Below, one piece after another: positions 51,445-63,716 of a stretch of DNA of 64,000 nt. Both the position numbers and the translations under genes were made by a program. A model generated the notes under the pieces. It had not been told where the DNA came from. It saw only the letters and a list, made by a program, of their open reading frames with translations, and ran no database searches. The first letter of the stretch is position 1; every line of letters starts with the position of its first letter. The stretch lies in the NCBI GenBank assembly GCA_902826815.1, contig CADEGF010000037.1:1-64000 (forward strand), read 5' to 3'. The DNA comes from an uncultured Mycobacteriaceae bacterium (GTDB lineage: Bacteria; Actinomycetota; Actinomycetes; Mycobacteriales; Mycobacteriaceae).

Positions 51445-52493
51445 CACGGCCCCCCGAATGCGAGCGCGGGATCGATTGTCACGGCGCGCCGCATCCCTGC
51501 GACGCTCGCGAGCAGGCCGATCACCACCCCGACGACGGGCAAGAGCAGGAACGCCGATGTCGGCACGACCACCCGCATCGGGAACAGGGGCACGAGCACC
51601 AACGAGACAAGGCCGCCGAGCACCGCGGCGATCACCGCGACGACGACCGCCTGCAGGCACAGCCCTGCCAGCACGGACCGCGTCGAGACGCCAACTGCCT
51701 TGAGCACCGCGAAGTCTCGGGTGCGCTCCAGCGCGGAAAGGTAGATGACAGAACCGACGATGAGCGCAGCCACCACCCACAGCAGGGCCGCGATCATGGT
51801 GATCGCCGATACCGCGGCGGTCATCGGTCGCATCAGATCCGCGACGGCTCCGGCCCTGTCGATGGTGCGATAACCCGGGGGTGTCTGCGTGGGGGAGCCG
51901 CGGATGCCGATCGACGTCACGATCGGTTGCGCGCTGTACCCCAACTGCTGTGCACCGTCGACCGTGAGGAATATGTTGGGCTGCCCGGCAAGCGCGGTGG
52001 AGTCGTCAACGATTCCGACGATTTTTATTGACCGCGAGCCGATTTCGAGACCGTCGCCGATCCGGCTGCCGAGCGTGCTCGACACCGCCGCTTCGCCGGG
52101 TCCCGATGGGGCACTGCCTGCGGCGACCGCGGGCATCCCCGGTCCGCCTGCGGGTGCACCGAACACGTTGACGTTTCGCGTCGAACCGTCGTCGGGCACG
52201 GTTGTCGCGGTGTAGACGAGCGGGACCGCCGCTGTGACGCCGGGAATCCGCGCCGCCATCGCGACTTCGCTCTGCGGGAACGGTGGCGATCCGATGAACG
52301 GGCCCGCAGGACCGGACTTGACGAGGTAGGTGTCGAAGCCCAACGTGTCCGCGGTGTCGTTGGCCTCGACGCGAAAGCCGTTGGAGAGGCCCGTGAGCAC
52401 GAGCGTCATCGCGAACACCAGGCTGGTGCCGACGATCGCGATGACGAAGCGTCGTCGCCGCCACTGCAGGTCGCGCAGCGTCACGCGCAGCAT
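51444..52493 (-). CDS. FtsX-like ABC permease (copy 2)
   Basis: 349 aa, the same length as its paralog at 38141-39190, with the same layout: one N-terminal helix, a long extracytoplasmic domain and three C-terminal helices. Shared landmarks are LVLTGLSNGFRVEA, PLVYTATT, VIYLSALERTRDFAVLKAVGV and the terminal DPALAFGGP. The extracytoplasmic domain is the most diverged part, so the two systems may recognise different partners. Resembles Rv2563/Rv0072 of M. tuberculosis (recalled). Confidence 0.88.
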   Translation of the reverse strand: MLRVTLRDLQWRRRRFVIAIVGTSLVFAMTLVLTGLSNGFRVEANDTADTLGFDTYLVKSGPAGPFIGSPPFPQSEVAMAARIPGVTAAVPLVYTATTVPDDGSTRNVNVFGAPAGGPGMPAVAAGSAPSGPGEAAVSSTLGSRIGDGLEIGSRSIKIVGIVDDSTALAGQPNIFLTVDGAQQLGYSAQPIVTSIGIRGSPTQTPPGYRTIDRAGAVADLMRPMTAAVSAITMIAALLWVVAALIVGSVIYLSALERTRDFAVLKAVGVSTRSVLAGLCLQAVVVAVIAAVLGGLVSLVLVPLFPMRVVVPTSAFLLLPVVGVVIGLLASVAGMRRAVTIDPALAFGGP

Positions 52494-52705
52494 GTGGTGA
52501 CGCTATCGAGCCGCGTCAATTTGCGCGGGTCGTTTGCCCGATGGAAACGACTGTGACGAAAACTACTGCGGACTACCGACTGTCGTGGCCAGGGGTTTGT
52601 CAGATCCGGCCGGTAGACTCGATCCTGAGAGCTGGGCATAGCGCCCGGCGCATCGCGCTTTCACCGCTGAGTTGCGCGCTGGTAAGCACGAACAAAGGAA
52701 CGAGC

Positions 52706-52861
52706 GTGACTGCATTGCAGGACTGGCTCAATATTCGCCCATTCGACCCGAGGGATCACGTCAAGGCATTCATCTGTTCGTTGCGCGGCGTTTCCACAGA
52801 GGACGCCGAGGACACCGTCACCGAGCATGTGTTGATCCGGCCGGGCGTCGAGCGCTGCTGA
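52706..52861 (+). CDS. Possible small protein, unknown
   Basis: A 51-codon frame from GTG at 52706, with AAAGGA about eight to ten bases upstream, encoding an acidic, soluble peptide that begins TALQDWLNIRPFDPRDHVKAF and ends in Cys. The frame is open upstream to 52541 but that part looks noncoding. It converges on P55, whose stop lies five bases away. The 210-base stretch before it (52494-52705) is divergent from the FtsX-like gene and contains a TAGACT -10-like hexamer at 52614-52619. I do not recognise a family; it may be a leader or small protein. Confidence 0.35.
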   Translation: MTALQDWLNIRPFDPRDHVKAFICSLRGVSTEDAEDTVTEHVLIRPGVERC

Positions 52862-52865
52862 CGCA

Positions 52866-54452
52866 CTAGCGACGGTGCCTGCCTGACGGCGCGTTGGCGT
52901 CGTCGATGTCGGGTGCATCGGGCGCGTCGAGCTCGGCTGGTTCGTCGGCATGCTCGTGGCGGCCGCTGATCAGCAACGCGAGGACGGCACCGACCACGCA
53001 GACGATCGCGGTGATACCGAACATCTCGCCGTACTGCATGGCGAACGCGGTCTTGTACTTCGCCGCCTCCGCTGCGAGCTTGGCGGCGAGGTTATCGGCT
53101 TTGCTCGCGGGCAGCGACTGCAGGATCTGGTTGAACCGGTACAGGCCCCATGCGCTGAGCGCGGCGATGCCAACGAGCATCCCGATCATCCTGGCCACCA
53201 CCACCGCGGCCGACGCGATACCGTGCTGGGCCGACGGCACCACTCGCAGGGTCGCCGAGGTCAGCGGGCCGATCACCAGGCCGAGCCCCAGCCCTGCGAT
53301 CGCCAGGTCGGTGTCAAGCACCGGCAGTTGAACGAAGCCGAGGTCGTGACGCGCGGCCAGCAGATCCACCGGCCACTGCGCGATCAGGTAATAACCGCTC
53401 GCAGCGATCAGCAGGCCCACGCACGCCACCGCGCGGTCGCCGACCTTGGTGGCGATCCAGCCGCCGAGCAGAGCGCCGATCGGCAGCGCGATGAGAAAAC
53501 GCAGAAGGAGGAATGCGGCTTCGTTCTGATCCTGGCCGAGCACACCCTGGCCGAACAGCTCGACGTTGACCAGCGTCACCATCAGCGCGGCGCCCGCGGT
53601 CAACGACGCCCCCAGCGCGGCGAGGAACGGCCGGAAGTGCACACCGGTGGGGTCGATCAGCCGGGTCTTGGCGAAGCGTTCCCACACGAAGAACGCCACC
53701 GCGGCGACGAGCGCACCGATCAGCAGGGGCGGACCGTAGGACGGCAGCACCTGTTTGCCGTCTGGTGCCGGGTTGTACATACCGACGACGATCAGCCCGA
53801 GCGCGATCGCCAGCAGCATACCGCCGATGATGTCCACCTTCTCCGGGTGATCGCTTCGCGTCTTCTTCGGCAAGCTGAAGTGGATCATCACCATCGCGAT
53901 CACCGCGAGCGGCACGTTGACCCAGAACACCGCCTGCCAATGGTGGAACACCCAGACCATCGCGATGCCGTACATCGGCCCGAGCACGCTGCCGAGTTCC
54001 TGCGCGGCCCCGATTCCGCCGAGCACGCCTGCCCGGTTGCGGGCCGCCCACAGGTCCGCCGCCAACGCCAGCGTGACCGGCAACAGCGCACCGCTTGCGG
54101 CGCCCTGCACTGCGCGCCCGATGACCATGACGGTCAGATCTGTCGACAGCGCGGTGATGACCGAACCGATCGCGAACCCGGCGAGGCTGACCTGCAGCAG
54201 CATCTTTCGGCCGAAACGGTCCGACGCCCGGCCGAGCAGCGGCATCGCCGCGATGTAGCCGAGCAGATAGCCGGTGACAATCGGCGTTACGCGCTGGATC
54301 TGGTTAATCGCGATCCCGACATCGGACATGATGTCGCGGATGATCGTGACCACGACGTAGGTGTCGAGGGCACCAAGCATCACCGCGAGCGCACCCGCGC
54401 TGATCGCGATTTGGCGGCTCCGGTTCGAATGCACCGGTGCTGCGACTGTCAT
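52866..54452 (-). CDS. MFS efflux transporter P55
   Basis: 528-aa major facilitator with about 14 hydrophobic segments. Motif A-like [10 protein letters not shown] follows helix 2, and an antiporter-type [15 protein letters not shown] lies in helix 5. An acidic cytoplasmic tail ([16 protein letters not shown]) closes the protein. In mycobacteria P55 (Rv1410c) works with the lipoprotein LprG to export triacylglycerides and lipoglycans and affects drug tolerance. The ATG overlaps the lprG stop (TGATG); an in-frame TTG lies one codon earlier. Identification rests on the LprG partnership and sequence character. Confidence 0.92.
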   Translation of the reverse strand: MTVAAPVHSNRSRQIAISAGALAVMLGALDTYVVVTIIRDIMSDVGIAINQIQRVTPIVTGYLLGYIAAMPLLGRASDRFGRKMLLQVSLAGFAIGSVITALSTDLTVMVIGRAVQGAASGALLPVTLALAADLWAARNRAGVLGGIGAAQELGSVLGPMYGIAMVWVFHHWQAVFWVNVPLAVIAMVMIHFSLPKKTRSDHPEKVDIIGGMLLAIALGLIVVGMYNPAPDGKQVLPSYGPPLLIGALVAAVAFFVWERFAKTRLIDPTGVHFRPFLAALGASLTAGAALMVTLVNVELFGQGVLGQDQNEAAFLLLRFLIALPIGALLGGWIATKVGDRAVACVGLLIAASGYYLIAQWPVDLLAARHDLGFVQLPVLDTDLAIAGLGLGLVIGPLTSATLRVVPSAQHGIASAAVVVARMIGMLVGIAALSAWGLYRFNQILQSLPASKADNLAAKLAAEAAKYKTAFAMQYGEMFGITAIVCVVGAVLALLISGRHEHADEPAELDAPDAPDIDDANAPSGRHRR

Positions 54453-55168
54453 CAAACGGCGGGCTTGGTGACGGTGACGGGCTTATCCCAATCCGACAGC
54501 GTCATCTGGACGCTGCTGCCTTCCTTCGGCTCCAGCTTGGCCTGCACCAGCTTGTGGTCGCCGTCCTTCTCGATCCACGCCGTGCCGGGGATCGGGCCGG
54601 TGGCCGCGATCGGCGGCGCGATCGCGTTCACCGCGTCGGCGCTGACCTGACCGGTCACCTTGACGGTTTCGACGCCGTTGATGGTCTCGGTGCTGTCGGA
54701 CTTGGGATCGTTGAAGTTGGCGAGCACGTTCGCCAGGCCTTTGTCCGGATTCAAGATGGCGGAGATGTCGTAAACGTCTGCCGCCGGGCCGAGGTCGAGG
54801 TAGCTGTCACCGGAAAGAGCGGCGTAGAGGTTCGAGTCGATCACGACGAACTTGGCGTCCACATCGCTGCCCTGGAACGTCAGCTTGGTGTTGCCCTGCG
54901 CGGCGACGGTGGGGTCTTGGGTCAAGTCGCCGCTGAGGGTCTTGATGGGGAAGTCTGGGATCTCACCTTCCACGGTCAGCTCGAGGTGCACGCTCTTGAG
55001 CGCACGCGTCGCGGTGTTGGAGTCCTTGAGCAGTGTCGCTGCGTCGGGAAGCGATTCGCTCGACTTGTCAGATGACGAGGAACAACCGGCGATCAGGACT
55101 GTCGCCGCGAAAAGTGCGGTGAGAATTAGCCAAAGAGATCGGACTGCGTTTTTTGGGCGCGTCTGCAT
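54452..55168 (-). CDS. lprG: Lipoprotein LprG
   Basis: 238-aa lipoprotein of the LppX/LprAFG family. The signal peptide ([18 protein letters not shown]) ends in a lipobox with Cys near residue 29. The mature domain binds triacylated lipids in a hydrophobic pocket and hands them toward the outer membrane, working with P55. Family segments are [21 protein letters not shown] and [20 protein letters not shown] at 55168 is upstream of P55 in one operon and divergent from ribE across 40 bases. Confidence 0.94.
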   Translation of the reverse strand: MQTRPKNAVRSLWLILTALFAATVLIAGCSSSSDKSSESLPDAATLLKDSNTATRALKSVHLELTVEGEIPDFPIKTLSGDLTQDPTVAAQGNTKLTFQGSDVDAKFVVIDSNLYAALSGDSYLDLGPAADVYDISAILNPDKGLANVLANFNDPKSDSTETINGVETVKVTGQVSADAVNAIAPPIAATGPIPGTAWIEKDGDHKLVQAKLEPKEGSSVQMTLSDWDKPVTVTKPAV

Positions 55169-55208
55169 GAGTGCATCGTAGATGGTGGCGCTGCGTACCC
55201 TGATTGGC

Positions 55209-55805
55209 GTGTTCACCGGAATCGTCGAAGAGCTGGGCGAAGTCGTCGGCAAGGAAGACCTCACGGACGCTGCGCGATTCGTGATCCGCGGACCCGTTGT
55301 CACCGCTGATGCGGGGCACGGCGACTCGATTTCCGTCAACGGCGTCTGCCTGACGGTGGTGGACGTGCAGGCAGGTGGGCAGTTCTCCGCTGACGTGATG
55401 AGGGAGACGCTGGACCGCTCGAGCCTCGGCGATGTTGCCGTCGGCAGCCACGTGAACCTCGAGCGGGCCGCCGCGCTGAACAGCCGGCTGGGCGGACACA
55501 TCGTGCAGGGCCACGTCGACGGCACCGGACATGTGATTGTTCGCACACCCTCCGAACACTGGGAAGTGGTGCGGATCGCTCTGCCGACCGCGCTCTCGCG
55601 GTATGTCGTCGAGAAGGGCTCGATCACCGTCGACGGCGTCTCGCTGACCGTCTCCGGCCTCGGTCACGACTGGTTCGAGGTCTCGCTGATTCCCACCACG
55701 TTGGGCCTGACCACCCTTGGCCGGGCGACGGTCGGCACCCAGGTGAACCTGGAGGTCGACGTCATCGCCAAATACGTTGAGCGACTGCTCTCGCACAAAA
55801 CATGA
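55209..55805 (+). CDS. ribE: Riboflavin synthase alpha chain
   Basis: Dismutates two lumazines to riboflavin. The 198 aa are a tandem of two lumazine-binding barrels: FTGIVEELGEV at the N-terminus with SVNGVCLTV and GHIVQGHVDGTG, then a second repeat with TVDGVSLTVSGL. GTG at 55209 gives the invariant MFTGIVE start. Called ribC in M. tuberculosis. ribBA and ribH follow after about 1.3 kb; ribD is 18 kb upstream. Confidence 0.95.
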   Translation: MFTGIVEELGEVVGKEDLTDAARFVIRGPVVTADAGHGDSISVNGVCLTVVDVQAGGQFSADVMRETLDRSSLGDVAVGSHVNLERAAALNSRLGGHIVQGHVDGTGHVIVRTPSEHWEVVRIALPTALSRYVVEKGSITVDGVSLTVSGLGHDWFEVSLIPTTLGLTTLGRATVGTQVNLEVDVIAKYVERLLSHKT

Positions 55806-56314
55806 CACAAAACATGATCTAGCAGCAGTTTTACCCCATAGCTCAAACATATTCGCTGAGCACAGCGCGTTGTGGCATCACGCGCCCCGTTCTAGCGTCC
55901 TGAGTCATTATTTCGTTCGTCGAACGTGCGCTGGCTGCGAATTTTCGTCCGTCTTTTCGCAGTACGTTCACGTTCGAAGCGTTCAGGGATCTGCGGGGGC
56001 GCGACGCGGTGTGTTGGTGTGCCCGCCTTGATGAGCGACAGTGCGAGCGCCGCCCACAGCTCAACCGCTGGACATGCCGACCAGCGGCTTCGCGAAGCTG
56101 GCTGCTTAGCCGTTGGTCTCGCGACGATAGTCTTGTTCGCCAATTCTGACGACACTGCTCTACGTCGGGACTGGTCAGCACGCTCAGCTTCATTGCGAAT
56201 GCACCCAGCGTGGAATCTGCTGTGAGTTTTGCCTGATAAACCTGGTGATCACCTAATAACTTGCTGGTATCAGCAAATTTTGACACCGGCGAATAACCGG
56301 GGGGGGGAGAAACC
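55806..56314. other. Gene-poor stretch between ribE and a secreted-protein gene
   Basis: About 500 bases of lower GC with no convincing gene. Short frames exist on both strands (for example an 87-codon basic frame on the minus strand, 55892-56155) but none has a good ribosome site or recognisable motif. Symmetric sites present: the odd palindrome CGTTCGTCGAACG at 55914-55926 and GGTGATCACC at 56244-56253, the latter directly before an AT-rich TAATAA that could be the -10 of the next gene. Confidence 0.4.
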
Positions 56315-56650
56315 ATGAAGAACATTGCAACCACTCTGGGGGCCGTCTCCATCGCAGGGCTGGCGCTGGCTCCGTTGGCGTCCGCAGACGACCCGGTGGT
56401 GACACCGCCCGTCACGGCGGGCCCGCACACGTTCAACTACGGCCAGGGTGACTTCCCGATCACCATCGCCTATGACTGCGGCCCGAACTGTTTTACGTTC
56501 AACGACTCCCACATCGAAACCGCGCCCCCGGCTCACGACGTGTACCGGTTCAATGGCACCGCGTGGGTGGACGCCGCCAACGGGATCTCGACGACCGACG
56601 GGATCACCTTCGTCAACCCGGTCGGTCATACCGCCACCCTCACACCGTAG
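56315..56650 (+). CDS. Small secreted protein, unknown function
   Basis: 111 aa with a signal peptide (AVSIAGLALAPLASA, cleavage before DDP near residue 25). The mature part is about 86 residues, acidic and Thr/Pro-rich, with two cysteines (DCGPNCF) that may form a disulfide. No family recognised. The Shine-Dalgarno is a run of G followed by AGAAACC before ATG. Likely envelope or secreted; small proteins of this style are common in mycobacteria. Confidence 0.75.
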   Translation: MKNIATTLGAVSIAGLALAPLASADDPVVTPPVTAGPHTFNYGQGDFPITIAYDCGPNCFTFNDSHIETAPPAHDVYRFNGTAWVDAANGISTTDGITFVNPVGHTATLTP

Positions 56651-56791
56651 GCCGCCAAACCAGGGGGTTGCGGCTTAGCTTGCGCGAACACTTCGACAGC
56701 GATCGCGTCTGAGAGAAATGCGAATTCTCGGCGGCTGGAATTGGCGCGCGCGATAATAGCTAAGGGCCGGGTCTAGCAAAGGATGCATTCA

Positions 56792-57052
56792 ATGAAGAAG
56801 CTGGCAGCAGCGCTGTTGATAACCACAGCAGCGGCCGTCGCCCCGATTGCCATTGCGCCCGTGGCGCAGGCAGACATCTGTGCGGGCGCGCACGGACGCC
56901 ACGTCGGGGTAGGCGGCTGCACAAATGTCGTCGGTGATGTAGCCGCAGGTGCGGCCATCGCGTCGGCCGCGGTCCCGTACGTGCCGGGCGAGGTGCCGTG
57001 TTACACCGTCGAGGGCGTTCCTTATTTCACCCCGCCTGGCGACCCCTGCTGA
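56792..57052 (+). CDS. Small cysteine-containing secreted protein
   Basis: 86 aa. The signal peptide KKLAAALLITTAAAVAPIAIAPVAQA ends at an AQA cleavage site near residue 27. The mature peptide has four Cys (ICAGAH, GGCTN, PCYT and the terminal PC) and a Gly/Val-rich middle. ATG at 56792 is preferred to 56783 because AAAGGA lies about eight bases upstream. No family recognised. 132 bases separate it from the previous small secreted gene, and I see nothing in that gap. Confidence 0.7.
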   Translation: MKKLAAALLITTAAAVAPIAIAPVAQADICAGAHGRHVGVGGCTNVVGDVAAGAAIASAAVPYVPGEVPCYTVEGVPYFTPPGDPC

Positions 57053-57152
57053 CAGACGCCCAGCAGGCAGCTGGCAATAATCGCCGCTTCGCCGTGGTTC
57101 ATACTGGACACGGTGACGATGGTTCCGACGGGAACCAGCAAGGGTGGCGAAG

Positions 57153-59341
<2,189 letters not shown>

Positions 59342-59355
<14 letters not shown>

Positions 59356-59809
59356 GCGACATCGCGACCTCATCGCGGGCGTTCACTCCTTCTGCGGTCA
59401 CCGGCAGGAACCCGAGGCTCTCGTATACGCCTCTCGCGACGGTGTTGTCGACCGCAACCCGCAGCGTGACTACGCGTGCCTGCCGGTCTCGGGCCCAGTC
59501 AAGGGCGGCGGCGACCAGTGGCCGGGCCAGGCCGTGGCCGCGGGCTGCCGGATCCAGCCAAAGTGAGTACAGGTAAATCGTTTCCGCGTTCTCCTGCTGC
59601 GCACCGATGAGCCCGACCGGGCGGTTATCGAGCAGCGCCGCGAACTGCGCGTGGTCGCGGAGCCGTCTGCGCCACTGCGCGGCGGTGAACGACGACTCCT
59701 GCCGGTACTGCGGGTCATCGGTACCGAGTGAGTCCGTCAGTGCGCGCAGTCGGACAGCGGCGAACAGCCGCCAGTCCGACTCCGTCAATTGCGCGACCCG
59801 TGCGGTCAC
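59342..59809 (-). CDS. GNAT family N-acetyltransferase
   Basis: 155 aa from GTG 59809. The acetyl-CoA-binding motif A is LWLDPAARGHGLARPLVAAALDWA, followed by LRVAVDNTVARGVYESLGF, which is the classical GNAT core. The acceptor is unknown. The GTG overlaps the ggt stop (GTGA), so it is translated with the gamma-glutamyltransferase. An apparent longer frame to 60076 is the antisense of ggt-internal sequence and is rejected. Confidence 0.85.
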
Positions 59810-61704
59810 CGAGGATCGCCCATCACCAGCCCCTCGCGGCGCGGGTCCGCCCCGCCGATCCAGCCGGGGGCGCCGCGCGCTATCGCGGACAATCCGCTGG
59901 ATTGGTCGGCGAGGTCGACCTGATGGCCGAGCCTGCGCAAGCCCTGCACGAGTGGATCGTTGTCGCCGTTGTCTGCGGCGTCGACGTTGGGGTGTTCTCC
60001 TCCCACATTGGTCTTCGGCGAGTTCGCCGCGCCGAAATCCACCATGCCGACGGCCTGCTGTGGGTCTATACCCCAATCAATCATTCCCACAACAGTTTTC
60101 ACAACGAACTGGATGATCACCGCGCCGCCTGGCGAACCGAGCGTGGCGAACAGCGGGCCACGGTCTACGCCCGACTTCTCGAAGACAAGGGTTGGCGCCA
60201 TCGTGCTGCGCGGCCGCTTGCCCGGCCCGACGCGATTGGGCACAGGGACCCCGTCGGGGCCCGTGGGTTCGGCGGAGAAGTCGGTCAGTTGGTTGTTCAG
60301 GATGAATCCGTCCACCATGTGGAACGAGCCGAACTGCGATTCGACGGTGGTGGTCAGTGCGGCCGCGTTGCCCTGTGAGTCGATGACGCTGATCTGGCTG
60401 GTGCCATGTTCGGGGACCTGCACCGGGGTGGATGGCGCCGCACCGAATTCGCCGGGCTTCGCGGTCCCCATGCTGCGCTGCTCGGAGATCAGCGTCGCCC
60501 GCTGTGCGAGGTAGTCACTGTTCAGCAAGGTGTTCGGGCTTCCACCCGGCAGCGGAACGAAATCGGTGTCGGCGACGTAGGAGTCCCGATCGGCGTAGGC
60601 AAGTCGTTCGGCTTCCGAGATCAGGTGCACGCCCATCACGGACGGTTTTCCGCCGTTGAGGTCCATATCGGTGGGTTTGTGCTCGTTCATCGGGAAGTGT
60701 TCGAGGATCCCGAGGGTGGCGGCCACTGCGATACCGCCCGACGACGGCGGCGGCATGCCGCAGATCTCCTTGTCGCGGTACGGCATGCAGATCGGTTCGC
60801 GTTGTTTTGCGGTGTAGCCGGCCAGGTCCTCGGTCGTCATCACGCTGGGCGTGCGACCGCCCGTCGTGTCGCCCGCCGCGGCGACGATGGCCTTGGCGAT
60901 GTCACCGGTGTAGAAGGACTCAGGGTCGGATGCGATGACGCCCAACGTCTTTGCGTACGCCGGGTTGGTGAGTTTGGTCTCGGCTGCCTTCGGACTGCCA
61001 TCGGGGTTGAGGAAGTATGCGGCGCCGTCGGGGTCGGCCTTCAGCTGCGCCGCCGAGTCGGCGATCGCCGCGGCGAGTCGGGGGCTGATGTCGAAGCCGT
61101 CGTCGGCGAGCTTGACGGCGGGAGCGAATAGGTCGCGCCAAACCGTCTTGCCGTGCTGCTGGTGCGTGTCCATCAGCAGCCGGAGGATGCCAGGCACGCC
61201 GATGGACCGGCCGGATGCCCTAGCGTCGGGTTTGGGCTCGGTGCGATCGGTATCGGAAATCCAGCGCAGGTAGTTCTCGGTCGCCGCGGCGGGGGCGATC
61301 TCCCTGCCGTCGTAGGCCTGCACGGAATTCGCACCGGCGTCGTAGTAGAGCAGGAATCCGCCGCCGCCGATGCCGGACGACTGAGGTTCGACGAGCCCGA
61401 GCATCGCCTGAGCGGCGACAAGGGCGTCGGCCGCGGTGCCCCCGTCCTTGAGCACCTGGCAGGCCGCCTGGGTGGCCAGCGGATTGGCTGTTGCCACGGC
61501 GTAGTGCGCGGTGCGCACCGCCGTCATGTCCTTGCGGTAACCGGTGGCGACCGGGGTGCCGTTCTCGACCACCGCGCACGGGCCTGCCGCAGCAGGTGGC
61601 GCATTCTCCTGCCCACCGCATCCGGCCAGCACAAGGACGACCCCCACCAGCGGGGCCGTCAGCCTACGCAAGGACGGGGTCCGCATCACTCGACGGTAGA
61701 TCAT
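59806..61704 (-). CDS. ggt: Gamma-glutamyltransferase lipoprotein
   Basis: 632-aa Ntn hydrolase that cleaves gamma-glutamyl bonds, for example in glutathione. A signal sequence with lipobox LAGC (Cys29) anchors it outside the membrane. The proenzyme splits before the catalytic Thr435 in [12 protein letters not shown], giving large and small subunits. Other motifs: [31 protein letters not shown] and [12 protein letters not shown]. Start uncertain: ATG 61704 or 61686. Divergent from uvrC across about 35 bases. Confidence 0.92.
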   Translation of the reverse strand: MIYRRVMRTPSLRRLTAPLVGVVLVLAGCGGQENAPPAAAGPCAVVENGTPVATGYRKDMTAVRTAHYAVATANPLATQAACQVLKDGGTAADALVAAQAMLGLVEPQSSGIGGGGFLLYYDAGANSVQAYDGREIAPAAATENYLRWISDTDRTEPKPDARASGRSIGVPGILRLLMDTHQQHGKTVWRDLFAPAVKLADDGFDISPRLAAAIADSAAQLKADPDGAAYFLNPDGSPKAAETKLTNPAYAKTLGVIASDPESFYTGDIAKAIVAAAGDTTGGRTPSVMTTEDLAGYTAKQREPICMPYRDKEICGMPPPSSGGIAVAATLGILEHFPMNEHKPTDMDLNGGKPSVMGVHLISEAERLAYADRDSYVADTDFVPLPGGSPNTLLNSDYLAQRATLISEQRSMGTAKPGEFGAAPSTPVQVPEHGTSQISVIDSQGNAAALTTTVESQFGSFHMVDGFILNNQLTDFSAEPTGPDGVPVPNRVGPGKRPRSTMAPTLVFEKSGVDRGPLFATLGSPGGAVIIQFVVKTVVGMIDWGIDPQQAVGMVDFGAANSPKTNVGGEHPNVDAADNGDNDPLVQGLRRLGHQVDLADQSSGLSAIARGAPGWIGGADPRREGLVMGDPR

Positions 61705-61739
61705 CGGGGACGTCCGACAGCGGCAGTAACCTGGAATCC

Positions 61740-63716
61740 GTGCCCGATCCAGCGACCTACCGACCGGCGCCAGGGTCGATACCCCTCGAGCCCGGCGTCT
61801 ACCGGTTTCGTGATCCGCATGGGCGCGTCATCTATGTCGGCAAAGCCAAGAGCCTGCGAAGCCGGCTGAACTCCTACTTCGCCGACATCTCCGGGTTGGC
61901 GCCGCGGACCAGGCAGATGGTGATGGCCGCGGGCAGCGTCGAGTGGACGGTGGTGAGCACCGAGGTCGAGGCGCTGCAGCTGGAATACAACTGGATCAAG
62001 GAGTTCGATCCGCGGTTCAACATCCGCTACCGCGACGACAAGTCCTATCCGGTACTTGCTGTGACGCTGAACGAGGAGTATCCGCGGCTGATGGTCTACC
62101 GCGGCCCGCGTCGCAAGGGCGTCCGGTATTTCGGGCCGTATTCACATGCCTGGGCGATCCGCGAAACGCTCGATCTGCTCACCCGGGTGTTCCCGGCCCG
62201 CACCTGTTCGGCGGGAGTGTTCAAGCGACACAAGCAGATCGACCGCCCGTGTCTGTTGGGTTACATCGATAAGTGTTCGGCACCGTGCATCGGGCGGGTC
62301 TCGGCCGAAGAGCACAGAAAGATCGTGCTCGGCTTCTGTGACTTCCTGTCCGGTAAAACCGACCGGTTGGCTCGCGACATGGAACGTGAAATGACGCAGG
62401 CCGCAGAGGAACTCGACTTCGAGCGCGCCGCGCGGCTGCGCGACAACATCGGCGCGCTCAAACGGGCGCTGGAGAAGCAGACAGTCGTCTTCGGTGACGG
62501 CACCGATGCCGACGTGGTGGCGTTCGCCGACGACGAACTCGAGGCCGCCGTGCAGGTGTTCCACGTCCGCGGTGGCCGGGTGCGTGGCCAACGCGGCTGG
62601 GTCGTCGAAAAGTCCGGTGATCCAGGGGATTCCGGCCTTGCACATCTGGTCGAACAATTCCTCACCCAGTTCTACGGCGACCAGGCCGAACTGGGCGGTG
62701 CGGCCGATGAGTCGACCAACCCGGTGCCCCGTCAGATCCTTGTGCCGGTACTGCCGCCCAATGCCGAAGAGCTGGAAACCTGGTTGTGCGGTCTACGGGG
62801 CTCACGGGTGGCGCTGCGAGTGCCGATGCGCGGCGACAAACGGGCGCTGGCCGAGACGGTCCAGCGCAACGCCCAGGATGCACTCACGCAGCACAAGCTC
62901 AAGCGGGCCGGTGACTTCACCGCAAGATCTGCTGCACTGCAAAGCATTCAGGAGGCGCTTGGGCTGGCCCATGCGCCCCTGCGCATCGAGTGCGTCGATA
63001 TCAGCCACGTGCAGGGCACCGACGTGGTGGCGTCCCTGGTGGTCTTCGAGGACGGTCTGCCGCGCAAGTCCGACTACCGGCACTACGCGATCCGGGAGGC
63101 GGCAGGCGACGGGCGTTCCGACGATGTCGCTTCGATCGCCGAGGTGACACGACGACGGTTCGCGCGGCACGTGTCCGATCTGCAGAACACCAGTGTGTTT
63201 ACCGCGGAAGGGAAATCGCGGCGGTTCGCCTACCCGCCCAACCTGTACGTGGTCGACGGTGGCGCCCCGCAGGTCAATGCGGCCTCGGCGGTCCTCGACG
63301 ACCTCGGCGTCACCGACGTCGCCGTGATCGGGCTGGCCAAACGGCTGGAGGAGGTTTGGGTGCCGTCGGAGCCCGATCCGGTGATCATGCCCCGCAACAG
63401 CGAGGGTCTCTTCCTGCTGCAGCGGGTGCGCGATGAGGCGCACCGGTTCGCGATCACATACCACCGCAGTAAGCGGTCCAAGCGCATGACGGCATCAGCG
63501 CTGGATTCGGTGCCCGGGTTGGGCGAGCACCGACGGAAGGCGCTCGTCACTCATTTCGGTTCGGTGGCCCGGCTGAAGCAGGCCAGCATCGAGGAAATCA
63601 CCTCGGTGCCCGGTATCGGCATGTCGACGGCGAAGGCTGTGCTGGAAGCGCTCGGCGTCGAATCCTCTGCGCCCGCCTCGGTTATCGGAGATGATCAGGG
63701 CAGGGCATCAGGATGA
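61740..63716 (+). CDS. uvrC: UvrABC excinuclease subunit C
   Basis: Makes both incisions in nucleotide excision repair. 658 aa. GIY-YIG nuclease at about residues 15-95 ([22 protein letters not shown]), a UVR motif near 210-240 that binds UvrB, an RNase H-like C-terminal endonuclease domain ([33 protein letters not shown]) and a double helix-hairpin-helix at the end ([29 protein letters not shown]). Start GTG 61740. Stop overlaps rapZ by ATGA. No LexA box is seen in its short upstream region. Confidence 0.97.
   Translation: MPDPATYRPAPGSIPLEPGVYRFRDPHGRVIYVGKAKSLRSRLNSYFADISGLAPRTRQMVMAAGSVEWTVVSTEVEALQLEYNWIKEFDPRFNIRYRDDKSYPVLAVTLNEEYPRLMVYRGPRRKGVRYFGPYSHAWAIRETLDLLTRVFPARTCSAGVFKRHKQIDRPCLLGYIDKCSAPCIGRVSAEEHRKIVLGFCDFLSGKTDRLARDMEREMTQAAEELDFERAARLRDNIGALKRALEKQTVVFGDGTDADVVAFADDELEAAVQVFHVRGGRVRGQRGWVVEKSGDPGDSGLAHLVEQFLTQFYGDQAELGGAADESTNPVPRQILVPVLPPNAEELETWLCGLRGSRVALRVPMRGDKRALAETVQRNAQDALTQHKLKRAGDFTARSAALQSIQEALGLAHAPLRIECVDISHVQGTDVVASLVVFEDGLPRKSDYRHYAIREAAGDGRSDDVASIAEVTRRRFARHVSDLQNTSVFTAEGKSRRFAYPPNLYVVDGGAPQVNAASAVLDDLGVTDVAVIGLAKRLEEVWVPSEPDPVIMPRNSEGLFLLQRVRDEAHRFAITYHRSKRSKRMTASALDSVPGLGEHRRKALVTHFGSVARLKQASIEEITSVPGIGMSTAKAVLEALGVESSAPASVIGDDQGRASG

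Noticed and set aside
55914-55926. Second LexA box
   Set aside because: The half-sites are in the opposite order (GTTCG then CGAAC) with a one-base gap, which does not fit the TCGAAC-N4-GTTCGA consensus.
57053-57152. FMN riboswitch before ribBA (or ribE)
   Set aside because: None of the conserved RFN-element segments could be found in the short leaders of ribE, ribBA or ribD.
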